DNA from: Bacillus sp. M6-12
GTDB lineage: Bacteria; Bacillota; Bacilli; Bacillales; DSM-1321
DNA length: 64,000 bases
Assembly (NCBI RefSeq): GCF_002860285.1
Contig: NZ_PGVF01000008.1
Span: 89,323 to 153,322, forward strand
Direction of reading: 5' to 3'
The notes beneath the pieces were generated by a model. That model searched no databases and was not told the DNA's origin. It was given only the letters and a program-made list of their open reading frames with translations. This document shows positions 17,831 through 26,528 of the stretch, one piece after another. Each line of letters begins with the position of its first letter. Position 1 is the first letter of the stretch. The position numbers and the translations under genes are program-made.

Positions 17831-18097
17831 CTAAGGCTGATTCCAAAATAATGTAGAGGCAGCTGGAAGTATAACTGAAAACGAAAGAACGACTAAGTTA
17901 CCAACAAACCCTACTATTTTTAAGGCTCCTTTTTTACTTAAAAATGCTGCTGTTAATCCAATTACAGGCAGAATAACGGAAAAGAAAATTATTACTGGAT
18001 TAGAAAATGCACTTTCATCAAAAAACCATATCCCGAAGATTATAATTGAAATTAAAAATATTCCAACTGACAGTACACTTAATTTTTTCAATGACAT
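17831..18097 (-). CDS. Small membrane protein
   Basis: This protein of up to 88 residues has three hydrophobic segments and ends FWNQP. AAAGGTGG touches the ATG at 18097, so the TTG two codons later (18091), at 6 nt spacing, may be the real start. No family is recognised. Confidence 0.55.
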   Translation of the reverse strand: MSLKKLSVLSVGIFLISIIIFGIWFFDESAFSNPVIIFFSVILPVIGLTAAFLSKKGALKIVGFVGNLVVLSFSVILPAASTLFWNQP

Positions 18098-18171
18098 CCA
18101 CCTTTCTATCTAATATTAAATATATCACAAAAATCCCTTTATTTACCTTTTATTAATGCATTTGTTCTTCA

Positions 18172-18258
18172 ACTAATCTGCCCTTTAGCTTAATAAGAGG
18201 AATTCAAAAAAAGCCGTTAATCCTTCCAGGTTCAACGCACCCTTAGTTTAAGTGCACT
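18172..18258. repeat. Intergenic repeat, copy 1
   Basis: The sequence CAACTAATCTGCCCTTTAG is followed by AATAAGAGGAATTCAA, GTTAATCCT and a hairpin around AACGCACCCTTAGTTTAAG. The same order recurs at 18653 and 19447. It probably acts as a transcription end or is a miniature repeat. Confidence 0.6.
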
Positions 18259-18303
18259 TTTTCATTAACAATTTTTACAAAAATATCGTATTATTTTCCC
18301 TAA

Positions 18304-18504
18304 TTAGCCGTTTAGAGACTTTTTTGTAAATATACCAATTATTATGATGATAATGCCATTTACAGCGAATAAAAAACTATATGCTACCATTAACATTCCA
18401 GTTCCAAATCCACCTGGGTCAAAAGGACTTACACTTATACCTGTTAAAAAGAAGACTAAAGGCGTTAAAAGTAAGATAATTACTCCAGCCCAAATTCTTT
18501 TCAT
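18304..18504 (-). CDS. Small two-helix membrane protein
   Basis: The 66-residue protein has two long hydrophobic helices (WAGVIILLLTPLVFFLTGI and AVNGIIIIIIGIF) around a short glycine-rich linker, and a KK tail. The ribosome site is weak (GGAAAC). No family is recognised. It is flanked by the intergenic repeats. Confidence 0.5.
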   Translation of the reverse strand: MKRIWAGVIILLLTPLVFFLTGISVSPFDPGGFGTGMLMVAYSFLFAVNGIIIIIIGIFTKKSLNG

Positions 18505-18652
18505 TTTATTGTTTCCAGAAATTTTGAAAGCAATAAGGTTTGTTAGACATAAGGCAAGTACGATTATTAAAAGGAAGATAACTTCTATTTTAAACCAACC
18601 CCTTTTCTTAATTTTAACACGTTTTACTTTATTTTACTTTTACCTTTTATTC

Positions 18653-18745
18653 AACTAACCTGCCCCGTTTGTTTAATAAGGAATTCAACAAAAAAAGCGT
18701 TAATCCTCCTCGATCAACGCACGCTTTACTTTAAGTGTAATTGTT
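18653..18745. repeat. Intergenic repeat, copy 2
   Basis: CAACTAACCTGCCCCGTTTG, then TTTAATAAGGAATTCAACAA, GCGTTAATCCTCC and AACGCACGCTTTAC follow in the same order as in copies 1 and 3. Confidence 0.65.
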
Positions 18746-18787
18746 CATAACAATGTTAAAAAGAGTTGTCTTACACTAATGTTTTAT

Positions 18788-19294
18788 TTATCTAATCTTC
18801 TTTTGTTTAATTATTCCTAATACAATCGGGATTAGGGCACTTAATATTACCATTGGTAGAAACCATACTCCAAATCCGTTCCCTATACCTAATGCAATTG
18901 AAACTGATTCAATTAAGATTAAAGCAAAGATGATTAGACAAATATTTTTTAATTGATTTACCAGCTTTCGGCTTATTAAGTAGAACTCTTTAGCATTCTC
19001 TTTACTTAATCGCTCTGAGTAATTGTGTGATTCTGGGATTTTTTCAAACAATTGCATTAATAATGCAATAAATGCACCTACTATGGGTAATATAAAAAGT
19101 TCCATCTTTGAACCCCAGCGATCTACTTCACCTAACGCATTGTAATGTGCTGGTACTTCGTCAGGAAGCCCATTCCAATTGTAGATTAAAAAGATTATCG
19201 AGCCTAAATAAAATGTATACCCGATGATATCCCAGATCCACTCACTCTTAGTTTTTAATATTTTAATTTTAGGTCTTTTCCAAGAATTTGACAT
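18788..19294 (-). CDS. DUF1648-type membrane protein
   Basis: The 168-residue protein has the DUF1648 signature LPDEVPAHYNALGEVDRWGS in its first external loop, followed by three more helices. Proteins with this domain include SdpI-like immunity and sensor proteins. The start at 19294 follows AAGGAG at 9 nt; the upstream TTG in frame is too close to it. As cargo of the element it could be an immunity-type protein, but no toxin gene is visible. Confidence 0.75.
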   Translation of the reverse strand: MSNSWKRPKIKILKTKSEWIWDIIGYTFYLGSIIFLIYNWNGLPDEVPAHYNALGEVDRWGSKMELFILPIVGAFIALLMQLFEKIPESHNYSERLSKENAKEFYLISRKLVNQLKNICLIIFALILIESVSIALGIGNGFGVWFLPMVILSALIPIVLGIIKQKKIR

Positions 19295-19446
19295 TCCCTT
19301 CAACTCCTTGCTTTTCCCCTAACGAACAAACTTCCCAAAATGTATTTTTCTATTGTCCTTACATCAACAAACACAACTTTTATAAAACAACTTATATTCT
19401 TCATACGATTAAAAGAATAAAACGGTTTCACGTTTTTCGTTTTTTC

Positions 19447-19540
19447 ACTAACCTGCCCCGTTTGTTTAATAAAGAATTCAACAAAAAAGGCGGTTAATCC
19501 TGCTGGTTCAACGAACCGCTATGTTTAAGCAATCATTCAC
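19447..19540. repeat. Intergenic repeat, copy 3
   Basis: CACTAACCTGCCCCGTTTG, TTTAATAAAGAATTCAACAA, GCGGTTAATCCTGC and a closing hairpin GCGGTT..AACCGC match copies 1 and 2. Looser copies with the AACTAAC-TGCCC head are at 17401 and 17760. The remainder of 19541-19817 holds a short hairpin CCAGATGG..CCATCTGG and no gene. Confidence 0.65.
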
Positions 19541-19817
19541 AAACTGCGCAAACAAACCAGATGGTCATTCTCCATCTGGCTTGTTTGTTCTTTTTTCTTT
19601 TAGTTTATTTTTTTACAGCAGGCGATTCAAATAATCCCCGCTGAAAATCCCGAAACGCTTCCTTGATTTCTTCCTTCGTATTCAAAAGCATTGATCCTTT
19701 TGCTCCTTACAACTGAAAATACATTCATACAGGGACCGATTTCATACAAAGCTCCTTGCTTATCAGCGTATATTTGTTGTTGAATTCGCCAATAAAGATA
19801 AATAAGGAGGCTAAATT

Positions 19818-20417
19818 ATGTTAATTTTTGAAATTTTATTGGCTTTACTTTTAGCAGGCTCATTTGTGCACTTTACCTTAACTAAACGAAAAAATAACTT
19901 CCACACATCCTTATTAGCACAACATATCGATACAAGTGAGGAAATGAAAAGAACATTGGCTATGGGATTATATATGAGGTTTAAAAAAGAAAACGCGGAT
20001 AGTCCACCTAACTATTCATCCACTTATATTAAACAAGATCCATTTATGTTCGAATCCTTTGTTGCAGAAGTAATTCAAAAAGCCAAAGGTGGATCAACTT
20101 GGGTGTTGCCAGCCTCAGGAGACTTTGGCGTTGATTTTGAGCATACAACCAATGAAGGTTTATTCTTAGGGCAAGTAAAATGTTATCAAGGAGATTTACC
20201 GTTCGATCCAATAGCATTGATTCATTCTAATATGATAAAAAAAGGTGCCAAAGGTGGATATGTAATTACAACTGGTTCCTTCACACCAGCAGCGAGAGAG
20301 TATGCTGAAGGATTGAACATAGAATTAATTAATGGTGTAAAGCTTGTTGACCTATGGCTAAATGGATTAGTCAATGTCGAACAAGAAATTAAAAACTTGT
20401 CACCAGAATATATATAA
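19818..20417 (+). CDS. Membrane-anchored Mrr-like restriction endonuclease
   Basis: The 199-residue protein has an N-terminal helix (about 4-20) followed by a PD-(D/E)XK fold of the Mrr_cat type. E84 lies in FVAEVIQ, D106 in SGDFGVDFEH, and Q119-K121 in GQVKCY. The arrangement after G-D-FGVD with QVK is characteristic of this nuclease family. AAGGAGG lies at good spacing before the ATG. Mrr proteins cut modified or foreign DNA, so a defence role in the element is reasonable. No methylase stands beside it. Confidence 0.85.
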   Translation: MLIFEILLALLLAGSFVHFTLTKRKNNFHTSLLAQHIDTSEEMKRTLAMGLYMRFKKENADSPPNYSSTYIKQDPFMFESFVAEVIQKAKGGSTWVLPASGDFGVDFEHTTNEGLFLGQVKCYQGDLPFDPIALIHSNMIKKGAKGGYVITTGSFTPAAREYAEGLNIELINGVKLVDLWLNGLVNVEQEIKNLSPEYI

Positions 20418-20497
20418 CCCTTTTTTAAGATAACTATTCCCATTAAATTTACCAAAACTAAGGTAAAACCATGGATAAATTTACTGAGGTAAAGTTT

Positions 20498-20523
20498 AAA
20501 AGCCCCTGATAAAGGGGCTTTTA
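20498..20523. terminator. Bidirectional terminator
   Basis: The stem AAAGCCCC/GGGGCTTT with A/T tails lies between the converging Mrr-like and recombinase genes. Confidence 0.88.
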
Positions 20524-20541
20524 TTTACATATTAGACTCGA

Positions 20542-22065
20542 CTATATGTCCCCGTCCAAATTAAATCGGAGTTTACATTTCAAGTGCCCCTTGTCATTTA
20601 CAAGGATTTCCTCAAAGAAATACAAGTACAATGCCCTTAAATCTTCATTATTGATGGATTGTGTGGAATGAAAATGCTTTAACTGTTCGTTAATAATGCT
20701 TTTGTTTTTTTGAATGTCTTCCAGGTTTTTCATTTTTGCCTTTTTTTCTTCAATCCACTGTTCAATTTGGTGGATTTTATTCAGTAACCGTTCTTTGGTA
20801 ATAACCAACACTTTAATTAACGACTCATTCTTTTCTTCTCGAAGAAAAGCCTTTTCAATCTCCAAATTACACAACTGGAGCTTTTGTTTTTCAGCATTCC
20901 ATAACGCTTCAAAATCCACTATATTTCCCTTTACTAAGGCTATATCCTTCTCCACTTCTTCTTGAATTGCCGCAATTATTACTTCGGTATCAACACTTTG
21001 ATAACCCTTAAATACCTTGAAAGCTGTGCTATGAGCGTCAACCATATCCAACTTATAATTGCACGGCTTACAAATATATACTTGTTTGCCATAGACCCTC
21101 CCTTGATTACTTGTTGTTCTTTGATCTTTTCCAAGCAGCTTTAGGCTGCAACTTTCACAAACCAATAAACTTGATAAAAGAAAAGGAGTCTTAAAATGCT
21201 TTGGTGGAATGGTTCGTTCCTTCCGATTTGTGTAAATATCCCATAAATATTCCCATTCCTCAATTGAAAGAACAGCAGGTACCATCGAACTCTTTTCCAC
21301 TGTCCACTCGCTACGCGGTTTTAACGCATTATGCTGGTTTTCATATTTTCGCCTTATTGAAATATATCCAGCATAAAAAGGATTGGTTATGATGTTTTTT
21401 ACACGGTCTTTGTTCCATTCTTTACCTCTAAAGCTTTTAAAGGGCATTTGTCTGGCAATAGTTGAAAACCCATTATTATTCCTGTAAAGTTGAAACACTT
21501 TTTTCACAAGTTCCATTTCAACATCCACAATTTCAAACTTACCATTGTCACCCTTTTCCTTTGGGGTGTATCGATAACCGAATGGTGCTTTCCCACCTGT
21601 CCAAAGCCCCTTTTTTGCCAATGATTCTATTGCGTTTCTTGTATTGACACGAATTTTATCAAGTTCATATTTTGCAATTCCGTCCTTAATTGCACTAAAT
21701 ACGGTATCCCCAAAGTCATATAAGCTTTCCGTTTCGCTTTCGATGATAGGAATTTCAAGGATATGCATTGCCACACGAATGGTATCATGTTCTTCAGGAA
21801 TACGGGCAAGCCTTTTATGATCATAAATGACCACAAAATCGAACTTATTACTGTGGGCATCCGCTATCAGTTTTTTATAACCTTTACGGTCCTTTTTTCT
21901 TGACGAAACCCCTTCGTCCAAAATTTCACCGATAATTTTACATTCATATTTTTCAGCCAGTTCATAGGCTCTTCGGCGTTGGGTTTCCATGTTCTGCTTT
22001 TGGGTGGAATGCCGTCCATAGAACACTCCCTTCATACCAGGCTTGAGAACGCTAGTTAAGTCCAA
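20542..22065 (-). CDS. Large serine recombinase (second of the minus-strand pair)
   Basis: This 507-residue site-specific recombinase has a resolvase-type catalytic domain with nucleophile S20 (YGRHSTQ), the IYDHKRLAR helix and KYELDKIR. Recombinase and zinc-ribbon domains follow (CESCSLKLLG and CKPCNYK), then a long coiled coil. The TTG at 22065, 7 nt after AAGGGGAGG, is the best start; it overlaps the end of the upstream recombinase gene by 14 bp, so translation is probably coupled. The pair recalls CcrA/CcrB of staphylococcal SCC elements in layout. It or its neighbours must act on the spoVR attachment sites, but which one does so is not evident. Confidence 0.9.
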   Translation of the reverse strand: MDLTSVLKPGMKGVFYGRHSTQKQNMETQRRRAYELAEKYECKIIGEILDEGVSSRKKDRKGYKKLIADAHSNKFDFVVIYDHKRLARIPEEHDTIRVAMHILEIPIIESETESLYDFGDTVFSAIKDGIAKYELDKIRVNTRNAIESLAKKGLWTGGKAPFGYRYTPKEKGDNGKFEIVDVEMELVKKVFQLYRNNNGFSTIARQMPFKSFRGKEWNKDRVKNIITNPFYAGYISIRRKYENQHNALKPRSEWTVEKSSMVPAVLSIEEWEYLWDIYTNRKERTIPPKHFKTPFLLSSLLVCESCSLKLLGKDQRTTSNQGRVYGKQVYICKPCNYKLDMVDAHSTAFKVFKGYQSVDTEVIIAAIQEEVEKDIALVKGNIVDFEALWNAEKQKLQLCNLEIEKAFLREEKNESLIKVLVITKERLLNKIHQIEQWIEEKKAKMKNLEDIQKNKSIINEQLKHFHSTQSINNEDLRALYLYFFEEILVNDKGHLKCKLRFNLDGDI

Positions 22066-23554
22066 TCTCTGACCTCCCCTTAACGGCTGTAAATAATGGA
22101 TGCTGAAAAACAATGGTGATGCTATCAGGGCTTACATCAATTCCGAAAACAATATCCTGGATGAGCTCCATTTTTTCTTGGTCATCCATTTCATTACGGA
22201 GCAGCTGAATCATTGTTTCTTTTTTCCATTCCATTACCGTATGGAACTTATCTTTGATCTCCTCAATTCGGGCTCCCAGTTCTGATAATATAAATTGGCT
22301 TTGCTCGTATTTTTTTATGGATTCGAGCATTGTTGGGTCCAAGAACAATTCACTGCCTGTTTCGAGTGTAAGCTCTGTCCTTTCAGCCATTTTATCTTCC
22401 AAATGTTTAATTTCACCTTCAACTTGTTTTATCAATTCCAAATATGAAGATGCTTCACCTTTATACATTCTTTCAATCACTTCAGAAAAGTTAGATTGGA
22501 CCATTTCTTGAAAAAACTTATTTGCTTGCTCGATAACTGTTTCTTCGAGCCAGTCTTTTTCCACTCGAATTTTCGAATGTTTTTTACACTTATATACAAA
22601 AGTTGTTTCACCTTTGGCAACATGTTTCTTTCCTTTCATTACTTCATTACAATCGGCACAATTAACAAGTTGCTCTAATAAATATACCTTTTCAACTTCC
22701 TCTTCAATTTTCTCATATTTTTTTACGATTTCTTTCATTTTCCTTTGCGCTCTATCCCATGTTAAATCACTTACAATTTGAATTTCAGGAACCTTTCGAC
22801 TAATTGCCTCTCCTTTTGAATTGAAAATTCGTTCCCCCTTGTACACGGGGTTGGTTAAGAGCTTCTTCATACTCTGGTAGTCCCATTCTTTATCTCTTTT
22901 CCGTGAACCCGTTTCATTTGCCAAGTTTACATATTGACTTAAGGAATTGAATTCTTCAGAGAGAAACAGATTATAAATATCTTCGATAACCTTCCATTCA
23001 CTTTCAACCTTTTCCCACTCCTCTTTTTTGCCACCCGCTTCATCTCCGCTAAGTCCTTTCCGATAACCAAAAGGAATAGCACCAGCTGCATGCTTTCCAT
23101 CCTTAGCTTTAGTCATTTTTGCATCCTGTAATTTTTGCACTAATTTATCGGCATCCGCTTGATTCATAGCCGCAAGGATACGTTCGATCAATTCTGACTC
23201 CACTGTGTACGTCATCGGAAATTCAAATTCCGCGGCAAAAATAACGTTAATTTTGTGCTCTTTTAACAGTTCAAATAACTTCATGTACTGTTGAACATTT
23301 CGGGCTAATCGGCATCGGCTATAAACAATTAAGTTTTTTACTCTTCCTTTCTTCATCTCTTCCATTAATAAGTTCATACCGTTTCGTTGTTCCAAACTGG
23401 TTTTCCTTGCGGAAGTCTCACGGTCTATAAATTCATCATCTATTAATAAACGCTTCTTTTTTGCACTATCCTGGACGTGCTGCATCTGCATCTCAATGGA
23501 TAACTTCTGTTTTTCAGCACTGATTGAATTACGATAATAGGCTACTGTTTTCAT
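22052..23554 (-). CDS. Large serine recombinase (first of the minus-strand pair)
   Basis: The 500-residue recombinase has catalytic S10 in AYYRNSISAEKQ, where most relatives read YYRVSTD. VYSRCRLARN and GAIPFGYRKG follow, then the recombinase domain, zinc ribbon (CADCNEVMKG and CKKH) and coiled coil. A 49-codon gene overlaps its start by an ATGA junction, and its end overlaps the next recombinase. All three should be made from one mRNA starting in the 23701-23855 gap, opposite the XRE regulator. Confidence 0.9.
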   Translation of the reverse strand: MKTVAYYRNSISAEKQKLSIEMQMQHVQDSAKKKRLLIDDEFIDRETSARKTSLEQRNGMNLLMEEMKKGRVKNLIVYSRCRLARNVQQYMKLFELLKEHKINVIFAAEFEFPMTYTVESELIERILAAMNQADADKLVQKLQDAKMTKAKDGKHAAGAIPFGYRKGLSGDEAGGKKEEWEKVESEWKVIEDIYNLFLSEEFNSLSQYVNLANETGSRKRDKEWDYQSMKKLLTNPVYKGERIFNSKGEAISRKVPEIQIVSDLTWDRAQRKMKEIVKKYEKIEEEVEKVYLLEQLVNCADCNEVMKGKKHVAKGETTFVYKCKKHSKIRVEKDWLEETVIEQANKFFQEMVQSNFSEVIERMYKGEASSYLELIKQVEGEIKHLEDKMAERTELTLETGSELFLDPTMLESIKKYEQSQFILSELGARIEEIKDKFHTVMEWKKETMIQLLRNEMDDQEKMELIQDIVFGIDVSPDSITIVFQHPLFTAVKGRSEIGLN

Positions 23555-23700
23555 TCATTTAATACCTCCAAATGATTTGATTGCCTGTTTTCTGCCTCTT
23601 TTAAAAGAATGTCTGCATACAAATCGAACCATTTTTTTGCTGCTTCTGGGTAGTGTACATATTGAACTGAAATTACTTTGCACTTTGGTGTTTTTCGCAT
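23551..23700 (-). CDS. 49-residue protein coupled to the recombinase pair
   Basis: The small frame starts at ATG behind AAGGAG at 10 nt and reads MRKTPKCKVISVQYVHYPE, with KKWFDLYADILLKEAEN in its second half. Its TGA overlaps the ATG of the next recombinase (ATGA). The good ribosome site and the coupled junction argue that it is real. It may help the recombinase, for example in directionality, but this is inference. Confidence 0.65.
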   Translation of the reverse strand: MRKTPKCKVISVQYVHYPEAAKKWFDLYADILLKEAENRQSNHLEVLNE

Positions 23701-23855
23701 GAATCTTGTCTCCTTCATAAATTTATGATTACTTTCCTTTATTTATGGTTTTTTAACAGGATTTTGTTGTTATGGTGTTGAAAATCATTAATAGGACAAT
23801 TTATTGATTTCATAATATAGACGGATAAAGAAGTTACTTTGCGGAGGAATTATAT

Positions 23856-24194
23856 ATGCTGCAACAGATTGGAGAACGCATTCGGGTTTTAAGGAAACAA
23901 AAAGGAATCGGACTAAATGCATTTGCGGCACAACTGAATATTTCACCCGCTTATTTAAGTAATTTGGAAACAGGAAAAACAGATACCATTCAACTGTCTG
24001 TTCTTGAAAAACTTCAAGATGAACTTTCACTCCTTCCTGTTGAATATCTTCATGACCCGCGTAACGAATTGGATATACGGATTCAGCAATCTGCTAATAA
24101 ACTAAAAGCATTAGCTGACACAAATCGAGAAGCAGTTGAGTTTTTACTCGCCAATTTGGAAAATAGTCTTAACTTTTTTCAGGATAGAAAGTAA
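23856..24194 (+). CDS. XRE-family transcriptional regulator
   Basis: The 112-residue protein has a Cro/CI-type helix-turn-helix at about 5-60 (IRVLRKQKGIGLNAFAAQLN and YLSNLETGKTD) and a helical C-terminus. It is divergent from the three-gene recombinase operon and upstream of the third recombinase. That makes it the likely repressor of excision, in the manner of prophage or ICE control regions. GCGGAGGA precedes the ATG. Confidence 0.9.
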   Translation: MLQQIGERIRVLRKQKGIGLNAFAAQLNISPAYLSNLETGKTDTIQLSVLEKLQDELSLLPVEYLHDPRNELDIRIQQSANKLKALADTNREAVEFLLANLENSLNFFQDRK

Positions 24195-24226
24195 CCTTGT
24201 ACTATAATTATGACCAATGCTTGGTA

Positions 24227-24271
24227 ATTTATTCATGGTTGTGAACAAATTGTTCACCACCATGAATAAAT
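24227..24271. repeat. 45-bp near-perfect palindrome
   Basis: Two 22-nt arms around a single central base differ at only one position. The centre reads GTGAACAAATTGTTCAC. There is no T-run directly after it, so it is not an ordinary terminator. It could be an operator for the XRE protein or a recombinase-related site. Confidence 0.75.
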
Positions 24272-24280
24272 ATCATAAAA

Positions 24281-24317
24281 AAAGGAGAGTCTTACCACTA
24301 GAGTGGTGACTCTCTTT
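24281..24317. terminator. Bidirectional terminator
   Basis: The stem GAGAGTC..GACTCTC encloses an inner ACCAC/GTGGT hairpin and has A/T tails on both sides. The 78-residue minus-strand gene ends inside it. Confidence 0.8.
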
Positions 24318-24534
24318 TTGTTTGCTTAAATGTAACCTGGATATTGTTTTGGTTTTTTCCGATTTGTTTATCCACTAGATGGAGAATTGCCTTTTCTTTC
24401 AATTTGAGATCACAGTCATTTACTTTTTGCTTTATTTGGTGAGCTAATTCGTGATTACAAAGGTCGGTGATATCAACAAAAGAAACCTTTTCAGAACCGC
24501 AATAAACCGAATAACTGATCTTCAGATCGTCCAT
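24298..24534 (-). CDS. Small hypothetical protein
   Basis: The 78-residue protein starts MDDLKISYSVYCGSEKVSF and has a basic C-terminus (TFKQTKRESPL). The ATG at 24534 follows AGGGGG at about 8 nt. No family is recognised. It lies divergent from the third recombinase gene, sharing a promoter region of about 120 bp with it. Confidence 0.5.
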   Translation of the reverse strand: MDDLKISYSVYCGSEKVSFVDITDLCNHELAHQIKQKVNDCDLKLKEKAILHLVDKQIGKNQNNIQVTFKQTKRESPL

Positions 24535-24655
24535 TTGCAATTCCCCCTTGTCCTAAACATATGCAAGGAACTGGATGGGACAACCCTTATTTTCATCTTC
24601 ATTTTTTTCAACCTTAAACCATATATATGAGACAAACGGTGTAGGGGGCATTCAA

Positions 24656-26119
24656 ATGATCCAACAACATAATGAAATTACTGAACGTTCAATCGCCCTG
24701 TATTGCCGCGTTTCTACGGATGAACAGGCACGAGAAGGTGTATCGCTTGATGAACAACAAGAACGGTTAAAAGCCTATTGTCGTGCCATGGGTTGGACTG
24801 AATATCCAATTGTTTTTGTAGATGATGGGTATTCAGCTAAAGATTTGGAACGTCCTCAATTAAAGCGATTATTGGAAGATATAGATGCAGGGAAAATTTC
24901 AAAGATTTTAGTGACGAAACTTGACCGTCTCAGCAGAAGATTGCTTCATCTTTTGGAACTGATCGAATCCTTTCACCAAAAGAACGTTTCTTTCATTTCC
25001 ATCAGTGAAGCGTTTGATACCAACACCCCAGCAGGTCGTCTGACACTTCAGGTGTTAGGTGCGGTTGCAGAATTTGAACGCGAGAGAATTCGAGAACGCG
25101 TTTTTGAAAATATGTTCCATGCAGCAAGCCATGGAAAATGGCTTACACAAAGTCCTTATGGGTATCGGCTAGAGAATAAGGAATTGGTCATTCATGAACC
25201 CGAAGCAAAAGTGGTCCGCCGAGTGTATGATTGGTACTTGAATGAGGGGATTGGCTATTATTCCATTGCGAAACAATTAAATGAGGAAAATGTTCCCTCA
25301 AGACAAAAAAAAGAGTGGTCGATACGCTCCATTAAATTAATGCTTACTAACCCTGTTTATAAAGGCACACTTGTTTGGAATAGAATCGATTCAAGCAAAT
25401 CAAAGCGCCCTGAAAAAGATGATAAGGAATGGGTAATTGTGGATGATGCTCTCCCAGTCATTATTGAAAAAGGCACCTGGGAAAAGGTACAGAATAAGGT
25501 GAATAAAAAACAAATGGCACCAAGAGCTCAAACAAGCCCGCATCTTCTAGGGGGATTGCTGAAGTGTGGAAATTGTGGATCAGGAATGAGTATTGGTTGG
25601 TCAGGTTCAGAAAAAAGACGGTATCGAGTTTATCGGTGCTCAGCTAATAAAAATAAAGGAACCTGCACGAGCAAACAATACAAAGCCGATGAAGTTGAAT
25701 CATGGTTTAAAAAAGGGCTTTTACATCTATCCAATTCATTCAGTTCAGAAATGATTCCTCACCTTATCCAAAAAAGCATGGCAGAGGACCAAAGTTCAAT
25801 TGAACAAAAAATACGCTCAGCTAAGAATCGATACAAAAGAAAAGTCGAAGCATACACGGCGGGCTTAATTGAACTAGTGGATTTAAATGAAGAAAAGGGA
25901 AGAATGGAGAAATTTCTCGAAGAAGTAAAAAACGAGGCTCAGAGACCTGAAGTCCATATGGGTGAACTGCAAAAACTGGTAACCAAAAAGATTAAAAACG
26001 TTATTGATGCAATCGAAGCATTACCTGTCCCTGAGGCAAAGTCACTGATTAAAACCATTGTGGAAAAAGTCATTTTGAAGGGAGAAAAGAATTTAGAAAT
26101 TGTTTTCGATATTCGTTAA
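24656..26119 (+). CDS. Large serine recombinase (plus-strand)
   Basis: The 487-residue recombinase has the classic catalytic motif YCRVSTDEQAREGVSLDEQ with nucleophile S20, VTKLDRLSRRLLHLLEL and AEFERERIRERV. The recombinase domain, zinc ribbon (CGNCGSGMSIG and CSANKNKGTC) and coiled coil follow. The ATG at 24656 with GGGGGC upstream is chosen over an upstream in-frame Met lacking a ribosome site. It resembles phage integrases and Tn5397/Tn4451-type resolvases more than the minus-strand pair does. It is first in an operon with an unknown gene and a RecJ-like nuclease. Confidence 0.93.
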   Translation: MIQQHNEITERSIALYCRVSTDEQAREGVSLDEQQERLKAYCRAMGWTEYPIVFVDDGYSAKDLERPQLKRLLEDIDAGKISKILVTKLDRLSRRLLHLLELIESFHQKNVSFISISEAFDTNTPAGRLTLQVLGAVAEFERERIRERVFENMFHAASHGKWLTQSPYGYRLENKELVIHEPEAKVVRRVYDWYLNEGIGYYSIAKQLNEENVPSRQKKEWSIRSIKLMLTNPVYKGTLVWNRIDSSKSKRPEKDDKEWVIVDDALPVIIEKGTWEKVQNKVNKKQMAPRAQTSPHLLGGLLKCGNCGSGMSIGWSGSEKRRYRVYRCSANKNKGTCTSKQYKADEVESWFKKGLLHLSNSFSSEMIPHLIQKSMAEDQSSIEQKIRSAKNRYKRKVEAYTAGLIELVDLNEEKGRMEKFLEEVKNEAQRPEVHMGELQKLVTKKIKNVIDAIEALPVPEAKSLIKTIVEKVILKGEKNLEIVFDIR

Positions 26120-26133
26120 TGGAGTTGTTCAAT

Positions 26134-26523
26134 ATGCATGAAGTGACTTTGGCTGAAATGTTTGAATCAAGCGATTATACCAGTGTGCTACATCTCAAGC
26201 ATGCATTAATTCATAATAAATCGGCAGGCTTTGTGTTTTTTAAGGAGGATATAAGTTCGCTCGATTGGGGAACGCCGTTTGAGTTTTATCATTACTTCAC
26301 TTCTGGAGGCATCGAATATAGCAATGCTTTTCCCGTACCAATAAAAGTATTCTACGAAAACCTAAGGATAGCCCCGCGTTTCAATTTCCTAATGAGATAT
26401 TATAACGAATATTACGATGAAAATAACCTTCCCTCAGAAGGATTCTTTAACAGTTTGATGGTATTTCCTGCGCGGCACTTTGCCTGGTTCTACAAAACCA
26501 CTAATGAAAGGGAGACATTGTAA
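26134..26523 (+). CDS. Hypothetical protein between recombinase and RecJ-like genes
   Basis: The 129-residue protein begins MHEVTLAEMFESSDY, with GGAG 9 nt upstream; an alternative ATG at 26119 overlaps the recombinase stop but has no ribosome site. It is rich in Phe and Tyr (FEFYHYFTSGG, NFLMRYYNEYYDENN) without membrane helices. No family is recognised. It is tightly linked on both sides (14 and 5 bp gaps), so it probably functions with the recombinase or the nuclease. Confidence 0.7.
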   Translation: MHEVTLAEMFESSDYTSVLHLKHALIHNKSAGFVFFKEDISSLDWGTPFEFYHYFTSGGIEYSNAFPVPIKVFYENLRIAPRFNFLMRYYNEYYDENNLPSEGFFNSLMVFPARHFAWFYKTTNERETL

Positions 26524-26528
26524 CAATC

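Noticed and set aside
23701..23855. Sigma-E/sigma-K promoter for the recombinase pair
   Set aside because: An ATATT occurs but no CATACAAT-like minus-10 stands at the right distance, so sporulation control cannot be claimed from sequence.
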